Origin: Muribaculum sp. An289
GTDB lineage: Bacteria; Bacteroidota; Bacteroidia; Bacteroidales; UBA932
Reading direction: 5' to 3'
Assembly: GCF_002159555.1 (NCBI RefSeq)
Contig: NZ_NFIV01000003.1
Coordinates: 124,001 to 188,000, forward strand
Length of the DNA stretch: 64,000 bases
The position numbers and the translations under genes were made by a program. Of the stretch, positions 43,584 to 55,659 are shown piece by piece (positions within the stretch are counted from its first letter, which is position 1; each line of letters begins with the position of its first letter). Below the pieces are notes generated by a model, which saw only the letters and a program-made list of their open reading frames with translations, had not been told where the DNA came from and made no database searches.

Positions 43584-45263
43584 ATGACTGATGAGACTGC
43601 CGGCATGAATGCCGCCGAACCGCGTAACCTTAATTTCATTGAAGAAATCATCGAGAACGACCTCGCCTCAGGAAAATACGAGAGCATAATGACCCGTTTC
43701 CCTCCGGAGCCCAACGGGTACCTGCATATCGGGCATGCCAAGAGCATCTGCCTGAATTTCGGTCTTGCGAAAAAATACGGAGGACGGACCAACCTGCGTT
43801 TCGATGACACGAATCCCGTAAAAGAAGATACCGAATATGTGGATTCGATCAAGGAGGATATAAAATGGCTCGGTTTCGAGTGGGCCGGCGAGTACTATGC
43901 ATCAGATTATTTCGAGCAGTTGTACGAATGGGCTGAAGACCTGATAAGGAAAGGCCTTGCTTACGTGGACGACCAGTCTCAGGAAGAAATACGCGCCGGA
44001 AGGGGCACGGTGAGCACTCCGGGAATTGAAAGCCCGTACAGGAACCGTTCTGTCGAGGAAAACCTGCGCCTTTTCAAGGAGATGCGCGACGGAAAATACG
44101 CCGATGGCGAGAAGGTGCTCCGTGCGAAAATCGACATGGCGCATCCGAACATGCTTTTCAGGGATCCTCTGATGTATAGGATCATCCATACTTCGCACCA
44201 CCGTACCGGGGACAAATGGTGCATATATCCGATGTACGATTTCGCCCATGGGCAGTGCGACTCGATAGAGCACATCACCCACTCGATATGTACTCTGGAA
44301 TTCGACGTACACAGGCCCCTGTACGACTGGTTCATAGAAAAACTGGGGATTTTCCCTTCGCATCAGTACGAATTCGCCCGTCTGAACCTTACATATACCG
44401 TCATGAGCAAGCGCAAGTTGCTGGAACTCGTGAAGAACGGTTATGTCAGCGGTTGGGACGACCCGCGCATGCCGACCATCTGCGGCATACGCAGGCGCGG
44501 TTACACTCCGGAGAGCATACGCATGTTCGCCGACAAGGTAGGTGTGGCCAAACGCGAAAACATAATAGATTTGCAGTTGATGGAATGGTGCGTAAGGCAG
44601 GATCTGAACGAGCGTTCTAACCGTTATATGGCAGTGCTTGACCCTGTGAAACTGACCCTGACCGATTGGGAACCGGGCAAGGTGGAATGGTTTGAAGTCC
44701 CGCTGAACCCTGCATCACCTGACGGGCCTTTCCGCCGTGTGCCTTTCAGCGGCGAGCTTTACATTGACCGCGACGATTTCATGGAAGAACCTCCGAAGAA
44801 ATATTTCCGGCTCCGTCCGGGCGGGGAGGTACGTCTGAAATATGCCTATATAGTAAAATGCGAGGAGGTCGTCAAGGATTCCGAAGGCAATATAGTTGAA
44901 CTCAGATGTACGCATGATCCGGCTTCGAAACCGGGAGGAGGCGAATGGCGCAAGGTGAAGGGAACCATACACTGGGTTTCGGTGCCTCATGCCGTAAAAG
45001 TGGAAGCCCGCATTTACGACAAGCTCTTTACGGAGGCGCAGATGGGTCAGATTCCTGAAGGCAAGGATTACAAGGATTATCTTAATCCGGATTCGCTTCT
45101 GGTACAGGAGGCCTATGCCGAGCCGGCATTGCTCGACGACACGTCCGGCATCGCCGTGCAGTTCGAGCGTATAGGCTATTTCTTCAAGGATCCTGACTCA
45201 ACTCCTGAAAAGGCTGTGTTCAACAGGACCACTACATTGAAGGATTCCTTTAAAATAGAATAG
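43584..45263 (+). CDS. glnS: Glutamine-tRNA ligase
   Basis: 559 residues from the ATG at 43584, chosen because the upstream in-frame start at 43554 overlaps the -7 element. Class I synthetase: PPEPNGYLHIGHAKS carries the HIGH motif, followed by RFDDTNPVKEDTEYV. The KMSKS loop appears as VMSKRKL. The C-terminal beta-barrel anticodon-binding domain starts near residue 330 (LDPVKLTLTDWEPG) and ends with NRTTTLKDSF. Having GlnRS means the organism can charge tRNA-Gln directly. It ends at a strong hairpin terminator. Confidence 0.97.
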   Translation: MTDETAGMNAAEPRNLNFIEEIIENDLASGKYESIMTRFPPEPNGYLHIGHAKSICLNFGLAKKYGGRTNLRFDDTNPVKEDTEYVDSIKEDIKWLGFEWAGEYYASDYFEQLYEWAEDLIRKGLAYVDDQSQEEIRAGRGTVSTPGIESPYRNRSVEENLRLFKEMRDGKYADGEKVLRAKIDMAHPNMLFRDPLMYRIIHTSHHRTGDKWCIYPMYDFAHGQCDSIEHITHSICTLEFDVHRPLYDWFIEKLGIFPSHQYEFARLNLTYTVMSKRKLLELVKNGYVSGWDDPRMPTICGIRRRGYTPESIRMFADKVGVAKRENIIDLQLMEWCVRQDLNERSNRYMAVLDPVKLTLTDWEPGKVEWFEVPLNPASPDGPFRRVPFSGELYIDRDDFMEEPPKKYFRLRPGGEVRLKYAYIVKCEEVVKDSEGNIVELRCTHDPASKPGGGEWRKVKGTIHWVSVPHAVKVEARIYDKLFTEAQMGQIPEGKDYKDYLNPDSLLVQEAYAEPALLDDTSGIAVQFERIGYFFKDPDSTPEKAVFNRTTTLKDSFKIE

Positions 45264-45286
45264 TCAGGAACAACAAGCTAAGCGGC

Positions 45287-45937
45287 TTAAGGCCGGTCCG
45301 CCGGACCGGCCTTTTTGTGCTCCCTGCAATACGCCGAGATGCCGCATCCGTCGCATTTCGGCTTGCGGGCCGTGCAGACATAACGTCCGTGGAGGATGAG
45401 CCAGTGATGGGCATCGGCGCGCAGTCTTTCCGGAAATCCGGCCGTAAGGTCGGCTTCGACGGCTTCCACGGTCTTGCCGTCAGAAAGTCCGATACGGCGG
45501 GCTACCCTGAATACATGGGTGTCCACGGCTATGACGGGTTTGCGGTAGATGATGGAGGCGACGACATTGGCCGTTTTCCGTCCCACTCCCGGCAATTGCT
45601 GCATGGTTTCCACATCTTCCGGTATGATTCCTCCGAAGCGTTCCGTCAGCATCCTGGCCATGCCTATGAGGTGGCGGGCCTTGTTGTTGGGAAAGGAGAT
45701 TGAACTTATCAGCCGCAGGACTTCGTCGAAATCAGCCCCGGCCAGAGAAACGGCATCGGGGAACCTCTTGAAAAAAGCGGGGGTTACCATATTCACCCTT
45801 TTGTCCGTACATTGGGCGGACAGTATTACGGCTACGAGGAGTTCGTAACCGTTCATGTAGTCGAGCTCCGATTTGGCTTCGGGCATGTTCGCCTGGAACC
45901 AGCCCGTTATGCCTTCATACCTTTCCTTCCTTGTCAT
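45287..45937 (-). CDS. nth: Endonuclease III (DNA glycosylase/AP lyase)
   Basis: 216 residues. Helix-hairpin-helix QQLPGVGRKTANVV with catalytic Lys121, catalytic Asp139 (AVDTHVFRV), and the [4Fe-4S] loop Cys188-x6-Cys195-x2-Cys198-x5-Cys204. It removes oxidised pyrimidines. Its start overlaps the ftsE stop (ATGA). The last few codons lie inside the terminator hairpin that serves glnS from the other strand. Confidence 0.96.
   Translation of the reverse strand: MTRKERYEGITGWFQANMPEAKSELDYMNGYELLVAVILSAQCTDKRVNMVTPAFFKRFPDAVSLAGADFDEVLRLISSISFPNNKARHLIGMARMLTERFGGIIPEDVETMQQLPGVGRKTANVVASIIYRKPVIAVDTHVFRVARRIGLSDGKTVEAVEADLTAGFPERLRADAHHWLILHGRYVCTARKPKCDGCGISAYCREHKKAGPADRP
45291..45316 (+). 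terminator. glnS terminator, overlapping the 3' end of nth
   Basis: GGCCGGTCC-GCC-GGACCGGCC is a perfect 9-bp GC stem followed by TTTTT (45312-45316). It overlaps the last eight codons of nth on the opposite strand, so the stem also encodes the Gly-Pro-Ala-Asp-Arg-Pro tail. Confidence 0.88.
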
Positions 45938-46647
45938 AATATCTCGAAATCGATTTCCCTTGCCGACTCCAGCTCGTGACAGGTTTCATTTTCGCAAATC
46001 ATCATTTTGGCCGGAAAGTCCTCGCAGAGACGGCGGTTGTGGGTTACAAGCAGTATCGCGGTGTCAAGCTCCTCGTTCAGTTTTTTCAGGAGGAGCATGA
46101 TGCCGTTGGCGGTTTCGCTGTCCAGGTTCGCAGTCGGTTCGTCCGCAAGTATGATTTCCGGATTGTTGAGAAGGGCCCGCGCTATGCAGATGCGTTGCTG
46201 TTCCCCTCCGGAAAGCTGGTGCGGCATCTTGTGCATCTTGCCTGTCATTCCCACGGCATCGAGAACCTCGATTATCCGGCGTTCCTTTTTCCCCTTGTCT
46301 TTCCAGCCTGTGGCTTCGAGGACGAATCGGAGGTTTTCTTCTATGTTCCTGTCCATCAGCAGCTGGAAATCCTGGAACACCACGCCCATTTTCCGGCGCA
46401 GCATCGGTATTTCCTTTTGGGTAATCTTCCGCAGGTCGAAACCGAGAACGCTCGCATTGCCCCTTTTAATGGGATTGTCCGCGATTATGGCTTTTATTAT
46501 CGAGGTCTTGCCTGTCCCCACTTTCCCGAGAAGGTACAGGAATTCTCCCGGACGGATGTCCAGGTTGAGGTCATGGATGACCGTCAGGCCTCCTCCTCCG
46601 ATGTCGGCATGTGAAAAACTTATTATTGGAGATCTTTCTTCTGGCAT
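45934..46647 (-). CDS. ftsE: Cell-division ABC transporter ATP-binding protein FtsE-like
   Basis: 237 residues from the ATG at 46647; the frame continues upstream but the ABC fold starts at IISFSHADIGGGG. Walker A GKVGTGKTS, Q-loop VVFQDFQLL, signature LSGGEQQR, Walker B IILADEPTANLD, and switch His (VTHNRR). The LRRKMGVVFQDFQLL and EENLRFVLEATGW stretches are FtsE-like. FtsEX controls peptidoglycan hydrolases at the septum; ftsX is not adjacent, which occurs in Bacteroidota. It overlaps nth by 4 bases. Confidence 0.88.
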   Translation of the reverse strand: MPEERSPIISFSHADIGGGGLTVIHDLNLDIRPGEFLYLLGKVGTGKTSIIKAIIADNPIKRGNASVLGFDLRKITQKEIPMLRRKMGVVFQDFQLLMDRNIEENLRFVLEATGWKDKGKKERRIIEVLDAVGMTGKMHKMPHQLSGGEQQRICIARALLNNPEIILADEPTANLDSETANGIMLLLKKLNEELDTAILLVTHNRRLCEDFPAKMMICENETCHELESAREIDFEIL

Positions 46648-46680
46648 AACTGGTGTAAAAATATGTTGAAAGTGTTTTCG

Positions 46681-46714
46681 TTTGGGCAAATATAGCAATA
46701 TTTCGTTATTTTTG
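46681..46714 (+). promoter_or_regulatory. Promoter of the TPR-barrel gene pair (and opposing ftsE -7)
   Basis: Plus strand: TTTG at 46681-46684, a 22-bp spacer, TATTTTTG at 46707-46714, 20 bases before the ATG at 46735. Minus strand: TATATTTG (46694-46687) is a -7 match for ftsE, so the two promoters overlap. Confidence 0.65.
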
Positions 46715-46734
46715 TAGTTTGTAACGTGATTACT

Positions 46735-49700
46735 ATGTTTAAGGTTTTGTTCAGAAGGATTTTCACAGCGTTTTTGGCTGTTTCCATATTGTCCGCGGCG
46801 CTGTTGCCGGCATACGCTTCGGAGGGGGATTCGCCGGGAAAGTTCCGCCGTGCGGTCAGACTCTATGACAAGGGGGCCTTTGCGGCCGCAAAGGCCGAGT
46901 TCGCCCTGCTTCTCCGGGATGACCCGGAAAACGAGGCGGTGGCTTCGTATTATGTGCTGAGTTCCGTCAGGGCCGGAGACCCGGGGGCGGAATACGGGGT
47001 AGAGGCGTTCAGACACAATTTTCCGGATTCGAAGTCAGTTTATCTCATGACTTATTATCTGGCTTACGGCCGTTTCGACTCCCAAAGGTATGAGGACTGC
47101 ATCTCCATGCTCGGAAGCTTGGACACAAGGTCCCTGCCTGCCGGTGAACGCGACCGATGCCGTTTCATGCTGGCCTATTCGTATCTGGCGGAAGGGTTTT
47201 ACGAGGAGTCCGAAACCGTTTTCAAGGAACTGTCGGACAAGGGTAAGAGGGAACTCGGCGGCCTGTATGCCCCGGTAAGGTATTCCCTCGGCTATCTTTC
47301 ATACCGGAAAGGGGATTTTTCCGGGGCCCTGCCTTATTTTGAAGAAAGTTATTCCGATGCCCGTTTCCGCGGCCTGTCGGCATATTATATTACTGAATGC
47401 AACTATATGCTCGGGAATTATGCCGAGGTGGCCAGGACGGGCAGCCGTGGTTTCGGCCTGCTGACAGGCGAATATATGAAAAATGCCGCGAGGATGATTT
47501 CCGAATCCTATATGGTGCTGGGAAAGACCGAGGAGGCGGGAGAGTTCTACGAGCGTTTTTCCGAGTCCGCCGACGATTTCGGAAGGGACGACTACTATTC
47601 CGCCGGAATGGTGGCATACAGGCTGAAAAAATACAAGGATGCTGTCGAAGCCTTTGCGAACGTGCTTCCCGGAGACGATTCGATAGCCCAGTCGGCTTCA
47701 TATTACCAGGCCTATTCGTATATACAGACGGGCAACAAGCTCGCGGCCCTCGATGCGTTCAGGAAGGCGGCTTCCATGGATTTCGATGCCGACATGAAGG
47801 AGGACGCGATGTTCAATTATGCGAAACTCGTTTTCGATGTGAACAAAGACATTTCCGGTTTTAATGCATATCTCGATGCGTACAGTTCTTCTTCCCGCTC
47901 CGATGAAATATATTCGTACATGGCTTCGGCGTACATGCTCGACCGCAATTATGCTTCTGCCGTAGATGCGTATATGAAGATAGGCACCCTTACGGTATCG
48001 GCAAGGGAGGGCTTCCGCAGGGCCCTGTTCCTCCGTTCGATGCAGCTCGTGTCTTCGGGGGCCTACAGCCAGACGATACCGCTGTTGAAAAGGGTTTCCG
48101 CCCTTGCAGGAGGGGACAGGCTTGCCTTTCTGGCCGATTATTGGCTTGCCGAGGCATATTACAGGAATGACATGTTCGACAAGGCCCTGGAGATAAACCG
48201 CACCCTTGTTTCCGACGGGGCGTACTCCTCGTTACGGGAGTTCGGGATGCTGGATTACAATATAGGCTACAATTATTTCAAATTGGAAGATTATCCGTCC
48301 GCCGAAAAATATTTCCGCCGGTTTTTGGGGGCTTCGCCTTCCATGTACCGTAGGGAGGCGCAACTGAGGCTTGCCGATTGCATGTTCATGCAGAGGAACT
48401 ATGCCGGTGCCGCGGAGGCTTATGAGGCATGCGCCGCCTCGTTTTATGACAGGACCGACATTTACCCTCTGTACCAGTCGGCCGTCTCTTACGGGCTTAT
48501 GGAGATGGATGCCAAGAAGATAGCCCTGTTGGAAGAGGCGAGGGGGTATTCGCCGGATGTAAAATACTATGATTATGCGATGTTCGAGCTCGGACGTTCA
48601 TACGTGAAGATAGACGATGATGAAAAGGCGGAGGATGTTTTCATGATGCTGAAGGAAAACTCTTCGGACAGCACGATGATTGCCGCTTCGACCGTGGAGC
48701 TCGGCTCGCTGTACAGGAACCGTCTCGAATATGGGAAGGCCCTGGAGTTCTATAAGGAAGTGGTTTCGGAAATGCCGGCCTCCGTATACTCGCAGGATGC
48801 CCTTGCTGCCATAGAGGCCATCTATACGGCTTCCAACGACCCTCAGGGATATCTGAAGTATATAGACAGCATGGGCAAATCGTATCTGAAATCCGAAGGG
48901 GAAAAGGAGGAGATGGTCTTCAATGCGGCCGAGCAGCTTTTCCTCAAGGGGGATTATCAGTCGGCCCTCGTTTCATTGGCGGACTATCTTGAAAAATATC
49001 CTTCGGCCTCGAAACGGTCACAGGCCTATTTCTATATCGCCGAATCCCATAAGGCTCTCGGCCGTTATGAAAAGGCTTTAGACGCATATTACAAGGTGAT
49101 GCAGATAGGTGAAGGAGCTTTTGCGGAATCGGCTACCGCAAACTATGCGGGGATTTCGTACAGGCTTGAGCGTTATATGCAGGCATACGAAGGTTTTTCC
49201 ACACTTGCGGAAATAGCCCGCCTCGACAACAACAGATATGCCGCCCTGCTCGGGCTGATGCGTTCGCTGTACAAACTTAACGATTACGAAAGGGCCATTG
49301 ATGCCGCGGCCGATCTTGAAGCTTCGCCTTATTGCGATGCGGCCGCCCTCAGGGAACTGACCTATATCAAGGCCAAGAGTTACATAGCATTGTCGGACCG
49401 TAACTCGGCCGCTCCATTGCTTGCGGCCCTTGCCGAGGAACCTGGCACTCCAGAGGGTGCAGAGGCTTCCTACCTCATCATCCAGGAGGTCTATGATTCC
49501 GGTCGTTTCGAAGATGTGGAACAATTGGTTTATGATTTTGCGGAAAAAGCCGGAGGACAGGCATATTTTCTCGCCCGGGCCTTCGTGGTGTTGGGCGACT
49601 CGTTCGCCGAGCGGGACGAGTGGGAGCAGGCCGAAGCCACTTTCCGCAGCATTCAGGAAAACTACAAGGCTCCTCAGGGAGGAGATGATATCGAGGCCCA

Positions 49701-49752
49701 GGTGAAGATGCGTCTGGACATGATGGAAGAAATGGGATTGTTGAAAAATTGA
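46735..49752 (+). CDS. Large periplasmic TPR-repeat protein
   Basis: 1005 residues from the ATG at 46735 (a GTG at 46726 is in frame). Signal peptide about 1-29 (AFLAVSILSAALLPAYA-SE). The rest is made of tetratricopeptide-type helical pairs along its whole length, with repeated patterns such as G-x-Y-A-x-A, A-x-Y-Y-x-A-x-x-Y and Y-P-S-A-x-K-Y-F, about 20 repeats. There is no enzyme domain. It probably serves as a periplasmic scaffold. It lies 6 bases before an outer-membrane barrel gene with which it should be co-expressed. Such pairs are conserved in Bacteroidota; the function is unknown to me. Confidence 0.88.
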   Translation: MFKVLFRRIFTAFLAVSILSAALLPAYASEGDSPGKFRRAVRLYDKGAFAAAKAEFALLLRDDPENEAVASYYVLSSVRAGDPGAEYGVEAFRHNFPDSKSVYLMTYYLAYGRFDSQRYEDCISMLGSLDTRSLPAGERDRCRFMLAYSYLAEGFYEESETVFKELSDKGKRELGGLYAPVRYSLGYLSYRKGDFSGALPYFEESYSDARFRGLSAYYITECNYMLGNYAEVARTGSRGFGLLTGEYMKNAARMISESYMVLGKTEEAGEFYERFSESADDFGRDDYYSAGMVAYRLKKYKDAVEAFANVLPGDDSIAQSASYYQAYSYIQTGNKLAALDAFRKAASMDFDADMKEDAMFNYAKLVFDVNKDISGFNAYLDAYSSSSRSDEIYSYMASAYMLDRNYASAVDAYMKIGTLTVSAREGFRRALFLRSMQLVSSGAYSQTIPLLKRVSALAGGDRLAFLADYWLAEAYYRNDMFDKALEINRTLVSDGAYSSLREFGMLDYNIGYNYFKLEDYPSAEKYFRRFLGASPSMYRREAQLRLADCMFMQRNYAGAAEAYEACAASFYDRTDIYPLYQSAVSYGLMEMDAKKIALLEEARGYSPDVKYYDYAMFELGRSYVKIDDDEKAEDVFMMLKENSSDSTMIAASTVELGSLYRNRLEYGKALEFYKEVVSEMPASVYSQDALAAIEAIYTASNDPQGYLKYIDSMGKSYLKSEGEKEEMVFNAAEQLFLKGDYQSALVSLADYLEKYPSASKRSQAYFYIAESHKALGRYEKALDAYYKVMQIGEGAFAESATANYAGISYRLERYMQAYEGFSTLAEIARLDNNRYAALLGLMRSLYKLNDYERAIDAAADLEASPYCDAAALRELTYIKAKSYIALSDRNSAAPLLAALAEEPGTPEGAEASYLIIQEVYDSGRFEDVEQLVYDFAEKAGGQAYFLARAFVVLGDSFAERDEWEQAEATFRSIQENYKAPQGGDDIEAQVKMRLDMMEEMGLLKN

Positions 49753-49758
49753 TCGGGT

Positions 49759-53503
<3,745 letters not shown>

Positions 53504-53510
53504 CGGCAGA

Positions 53511-53542
53511 CCGGTGAGATTTTGGCGAGCCGGTAAGATTTT
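53511..53542 (+). repeat. 19-bp tandem duplication after gyrB
   Basis: CCGGTGAGATTTT (53511-53523) and CCGGTAAGATTTT (53530-53542) repeat with a period of 19 bases, starting 8 bases after the gyrB stop. Confidence 0.7.
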
Positions 53543-53572
53543 ATAGATTATTCATCCTTAATATTTTGTGTT

Positions 53573-54835
53573 ATGACAGATATTTTCGACAGGATCGAGA
53601 AGGATTCAGGTGGTCCTCTCGGGCAATATAGGAAAAAAGCCTTCGGTTATTTCATGTATCCGAAACTTGAGGGGGAAATAGGCCCTCACATGCGTTTTAA
53701 CGGTAAGGAAGTGCTTTGCTGGAGTCTCAATAACTACCTTGGCCTTGCAAACCATCCGGAAATAAGGAAGATTGACGGTGAAGCGGCCGTAAGATGGGGC
53801 CTCGCCTATCCGATGGGAAGCCGTATGATGAGCGGACATACTTCCCTTCATGAGCGTATGGAGCGCGAGCTTGCCGATTTCGAGAAGAAGGAAGACGCTT
53901 TCCTTTTCAACTTCGGTTACCAGGGCATCATTTCCACTATCGATTCCCTTTGCACGAGGCACGATGTGATAGTATACGACTCTGAGGCGCACGCCTGCCT
54001 TATAGACGGTTGCCGCCTGCATCAGGGAAAGAGGATGGTTTATCCGCACAACGACATCGAGAAATGCGAGAAGACGATACAGAGGGCTTTGAAAGTCTGC
54101 GAAGAGACAGGCGGCGGAGTCCTCCTTATCACGGAAGGCGTGTACGGCATGACGGGCGCCCTCGGGATTCTGGACAAGATAGTGGCCCTCAAGCAGAAAT
54201 ACCAGTTCCGCATACTTATTGACGATGCCCACGGCTTCGGCGTGATGGGCGAGCACGGCCGCGGTACTTCGGAGCATTTCGGTTGCATGGACGGCATCGA
54301 TCTCTATATCGGCGCGTTTGCAAAGTCGATGGCGATTATCGGAGGTTTCGTAGCCGGACCTCACTCGATAATAGATTACCTCCGGTACAATCTCCGTTCA
54401 CAGATATATGCGAAATCGCTTCCTATGCCTATAGTCGAGGGATGTCTGAAACGTCTGGAGATTATCCGCAGCGCGGAAGGCGATGAACTCCGCAAGAAAC
54501 TCTGGACTGTCACAAGGGCCCTCCAGGACGGTTTCAGGAATCTCGGTTTCGATATAGGTCTCGCGCAGGCCTGCGTTACGCCGGTCTTCGTCCACGGGAC
54601 TATCCCGCAGGCTACGAACATTGTCGTGGATCTTAGGGAAAATTACGGAATATTTTGCTCGGTAGTGACTTACCCGGTAATTCCTAAGGGGTTGCTGATG
54701 TTCAGGATAATACCTACGGCAGTGCATACGCTCGAAGATGTCGACAGGACTCTGAAGGCCTTTGCCGAAGTCAGGGACAAACTCGCCCGCGGCTTTTACG
54801 ATGCAGACGATATTCAGGACAGAGCTATAAGATAA
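53573..54835 (+). CDS. Alpha-oxoamine synthase family PLP enzyme (candidate serine palmitoyl- or cysteate acyltransferase)
   Basis: 420 residues. Fold type I PLP enzyme of the serine palmitoyltransferase/KBL/BioF family: NNYLGLANHPE, MGSRMMSGHTSLHERME, the NFGYQGIIS loop, HAC and ILIDDAHGFGVMGEHGRG (PLP-contacting Asp/His). The Schiff-base Lys is expected in IGAFAKSMAIIGGF. The N-terminus (DIFDRIEKDSGGPLGQYRKK) is longer than BioF. Its stop overlaps the start of a short-chain reductase (TAATG). An acyl-amino-acid condensation followed by ketone reduction is the first two steps of sphingolipid and of sulfonolipid (capnine) synthesis, which fits Bacteroidales. Which amino acid is used (Ser, Cys-derived cysteate, Gly) cannot be read from sequence alone. 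Confidence 0.85.
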   Translation: MTDIFDRIEKDSGGPLGQYRKKAFGYFMYPKLEGEIGPHMRFNGKEVLCWSLNNYLGLANHPEIRKIDGEAAVRWGLAYPMGSRMMSGHTSLHERMERELADFEKKEDAFLFNFGYQGIISTIDSLCTRHDVIVYDSEAHACLIDGCRLHQGKRMVYPHNDIEKCEKTIQRALKVCEETGGGVLLITEGVYGMTGALGILDKIVALKQKYQFRILIDDAHGFGVMGEHGRGTSEHFGCMDGIDLYIGAFAKSMAIIGGFVAGPHSIIDYLRYNLRSQIYAKSLPMPIVEGCLKRLEIIRSAEGDELRKKLWTVTRALQDGFRNLGFDIGLAQACVTPVFVHGTIPQATNIVVDLRENYGIFCSVVTYPVIPKGLLMFRIIPTAVHTLEDVDRTLKAFAEVRDKLARGFYDADDIQDRAIR

Positions 54836-55653
54836 TGAATACTGACGGTAAGGTCGTGATAATAACGGGAGCCAGCTCTGGTATAGGGTTGGCTTCTTCG
54901 AAATTATATGCCTCCCGCGGTTATCGGGTGGTGATGGCCGCACGCTCCGTGGACAGGCTGACGGAAGAGGCCGCTTCCTTCGGATGCGACATGGACAATA
55001 TCCTGTGTGTCAAGACGGATGTCTCGGTAGAGGAGGATTGCCGCAACCTCGTGGAAAAATGCGTGGAAAAGTTCGGCAGGATAGACATACTGATTAACAA
55101 TGCCGGCATTTCCATGCGGGCGATGTTCAGGGACCTGGATCTGTCCGTGCTTAAAAGGCTTATGGACGTTAATTTCTGGGGAACAGTATATTGCACCAAG
55201 TACGCTCTTCCGTATTTGCTTGAAACGAAAGGCTCCGTAGTCGGTGTGATAAGCATAGCCGGCTATTCCGCCCTTCCGGCCCGCAGCGGGTATGCGGCTT
55301 CGAAGTACGCCATAAGGGGTTTTCTGGATACGTTGAGGATAGAGCACCTTTATGACGGTCTGCATGTGCTTGTAATGGCTCCGGGCTTTACTGCTTCGAA
55401 TATCCGTAATACCGCCCTGGCTGCCGACGGTTCCCAGCAGGGGGAATCCCCGCGCGATGAATCGAAGATGATGAGCGCGGAAAGGGTGGCCGAAATAATG
55501 GCCCGTGCCATAGACAGGAGGAAATCGAGGGTGATACTTACGCCGATAGGGAAACTGACCGTACTCATGCACCGGATGTTTCCGGGGCTGACCGACCGGC
55601 TTACGTTTTCCTACATGGCCAAGGAGCCCGATTCCCCTTTCAAGAAAAAATAA
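54835..55653 (+). CDS. Short-chain dehydrogenase/reductase (candidate 3-ketosphinganine-type reductase)
   Basis: 272 residues. Classical SDR: nucleotide loop TGASSGIG (about 11-18), NNAG (about 88-91), catalytic Ser in VISIAGYSALPA, and Y-x-x-x-K as GYAASKYA. The C-terminal part has a membrane-near hydrophobic stretch (LTVLMHRMFPGLTDRLTF), as in DHRS7/KDSR-like reductases. Its ATG overlaps the oxoamine synthase stop by one base. It probably reduces the 3-keto product of that enzyme (inference). It could also be a general fatty-acyl ketoreductase. Confidence 0.85.
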   Translation: MNTDGKVVIITGASSGIGLASSKLYASRGYRVVMAARSVDRLTEEAASFGCDMDNILCVKTDVSVEEDCRNLVEKCVEKFGRIDILINNAGISMRAMFRDLDLSVLKRLMDVNFWGTVYCTKYALPYLLETKGSVVGVISIAGYSALPARSGYAASKYAIRGFLDTLRIEHLYDGLHVLVMAPGFTASNIRNTALAADGSQQGESPRDESKMMSAERVAEIMARAIDRRKSRVILTPIGKLTVLMHRMFPGLTDRLTFSYMAKEPDSPFKKK

Positions 55654-55659
55654 AGAGTT

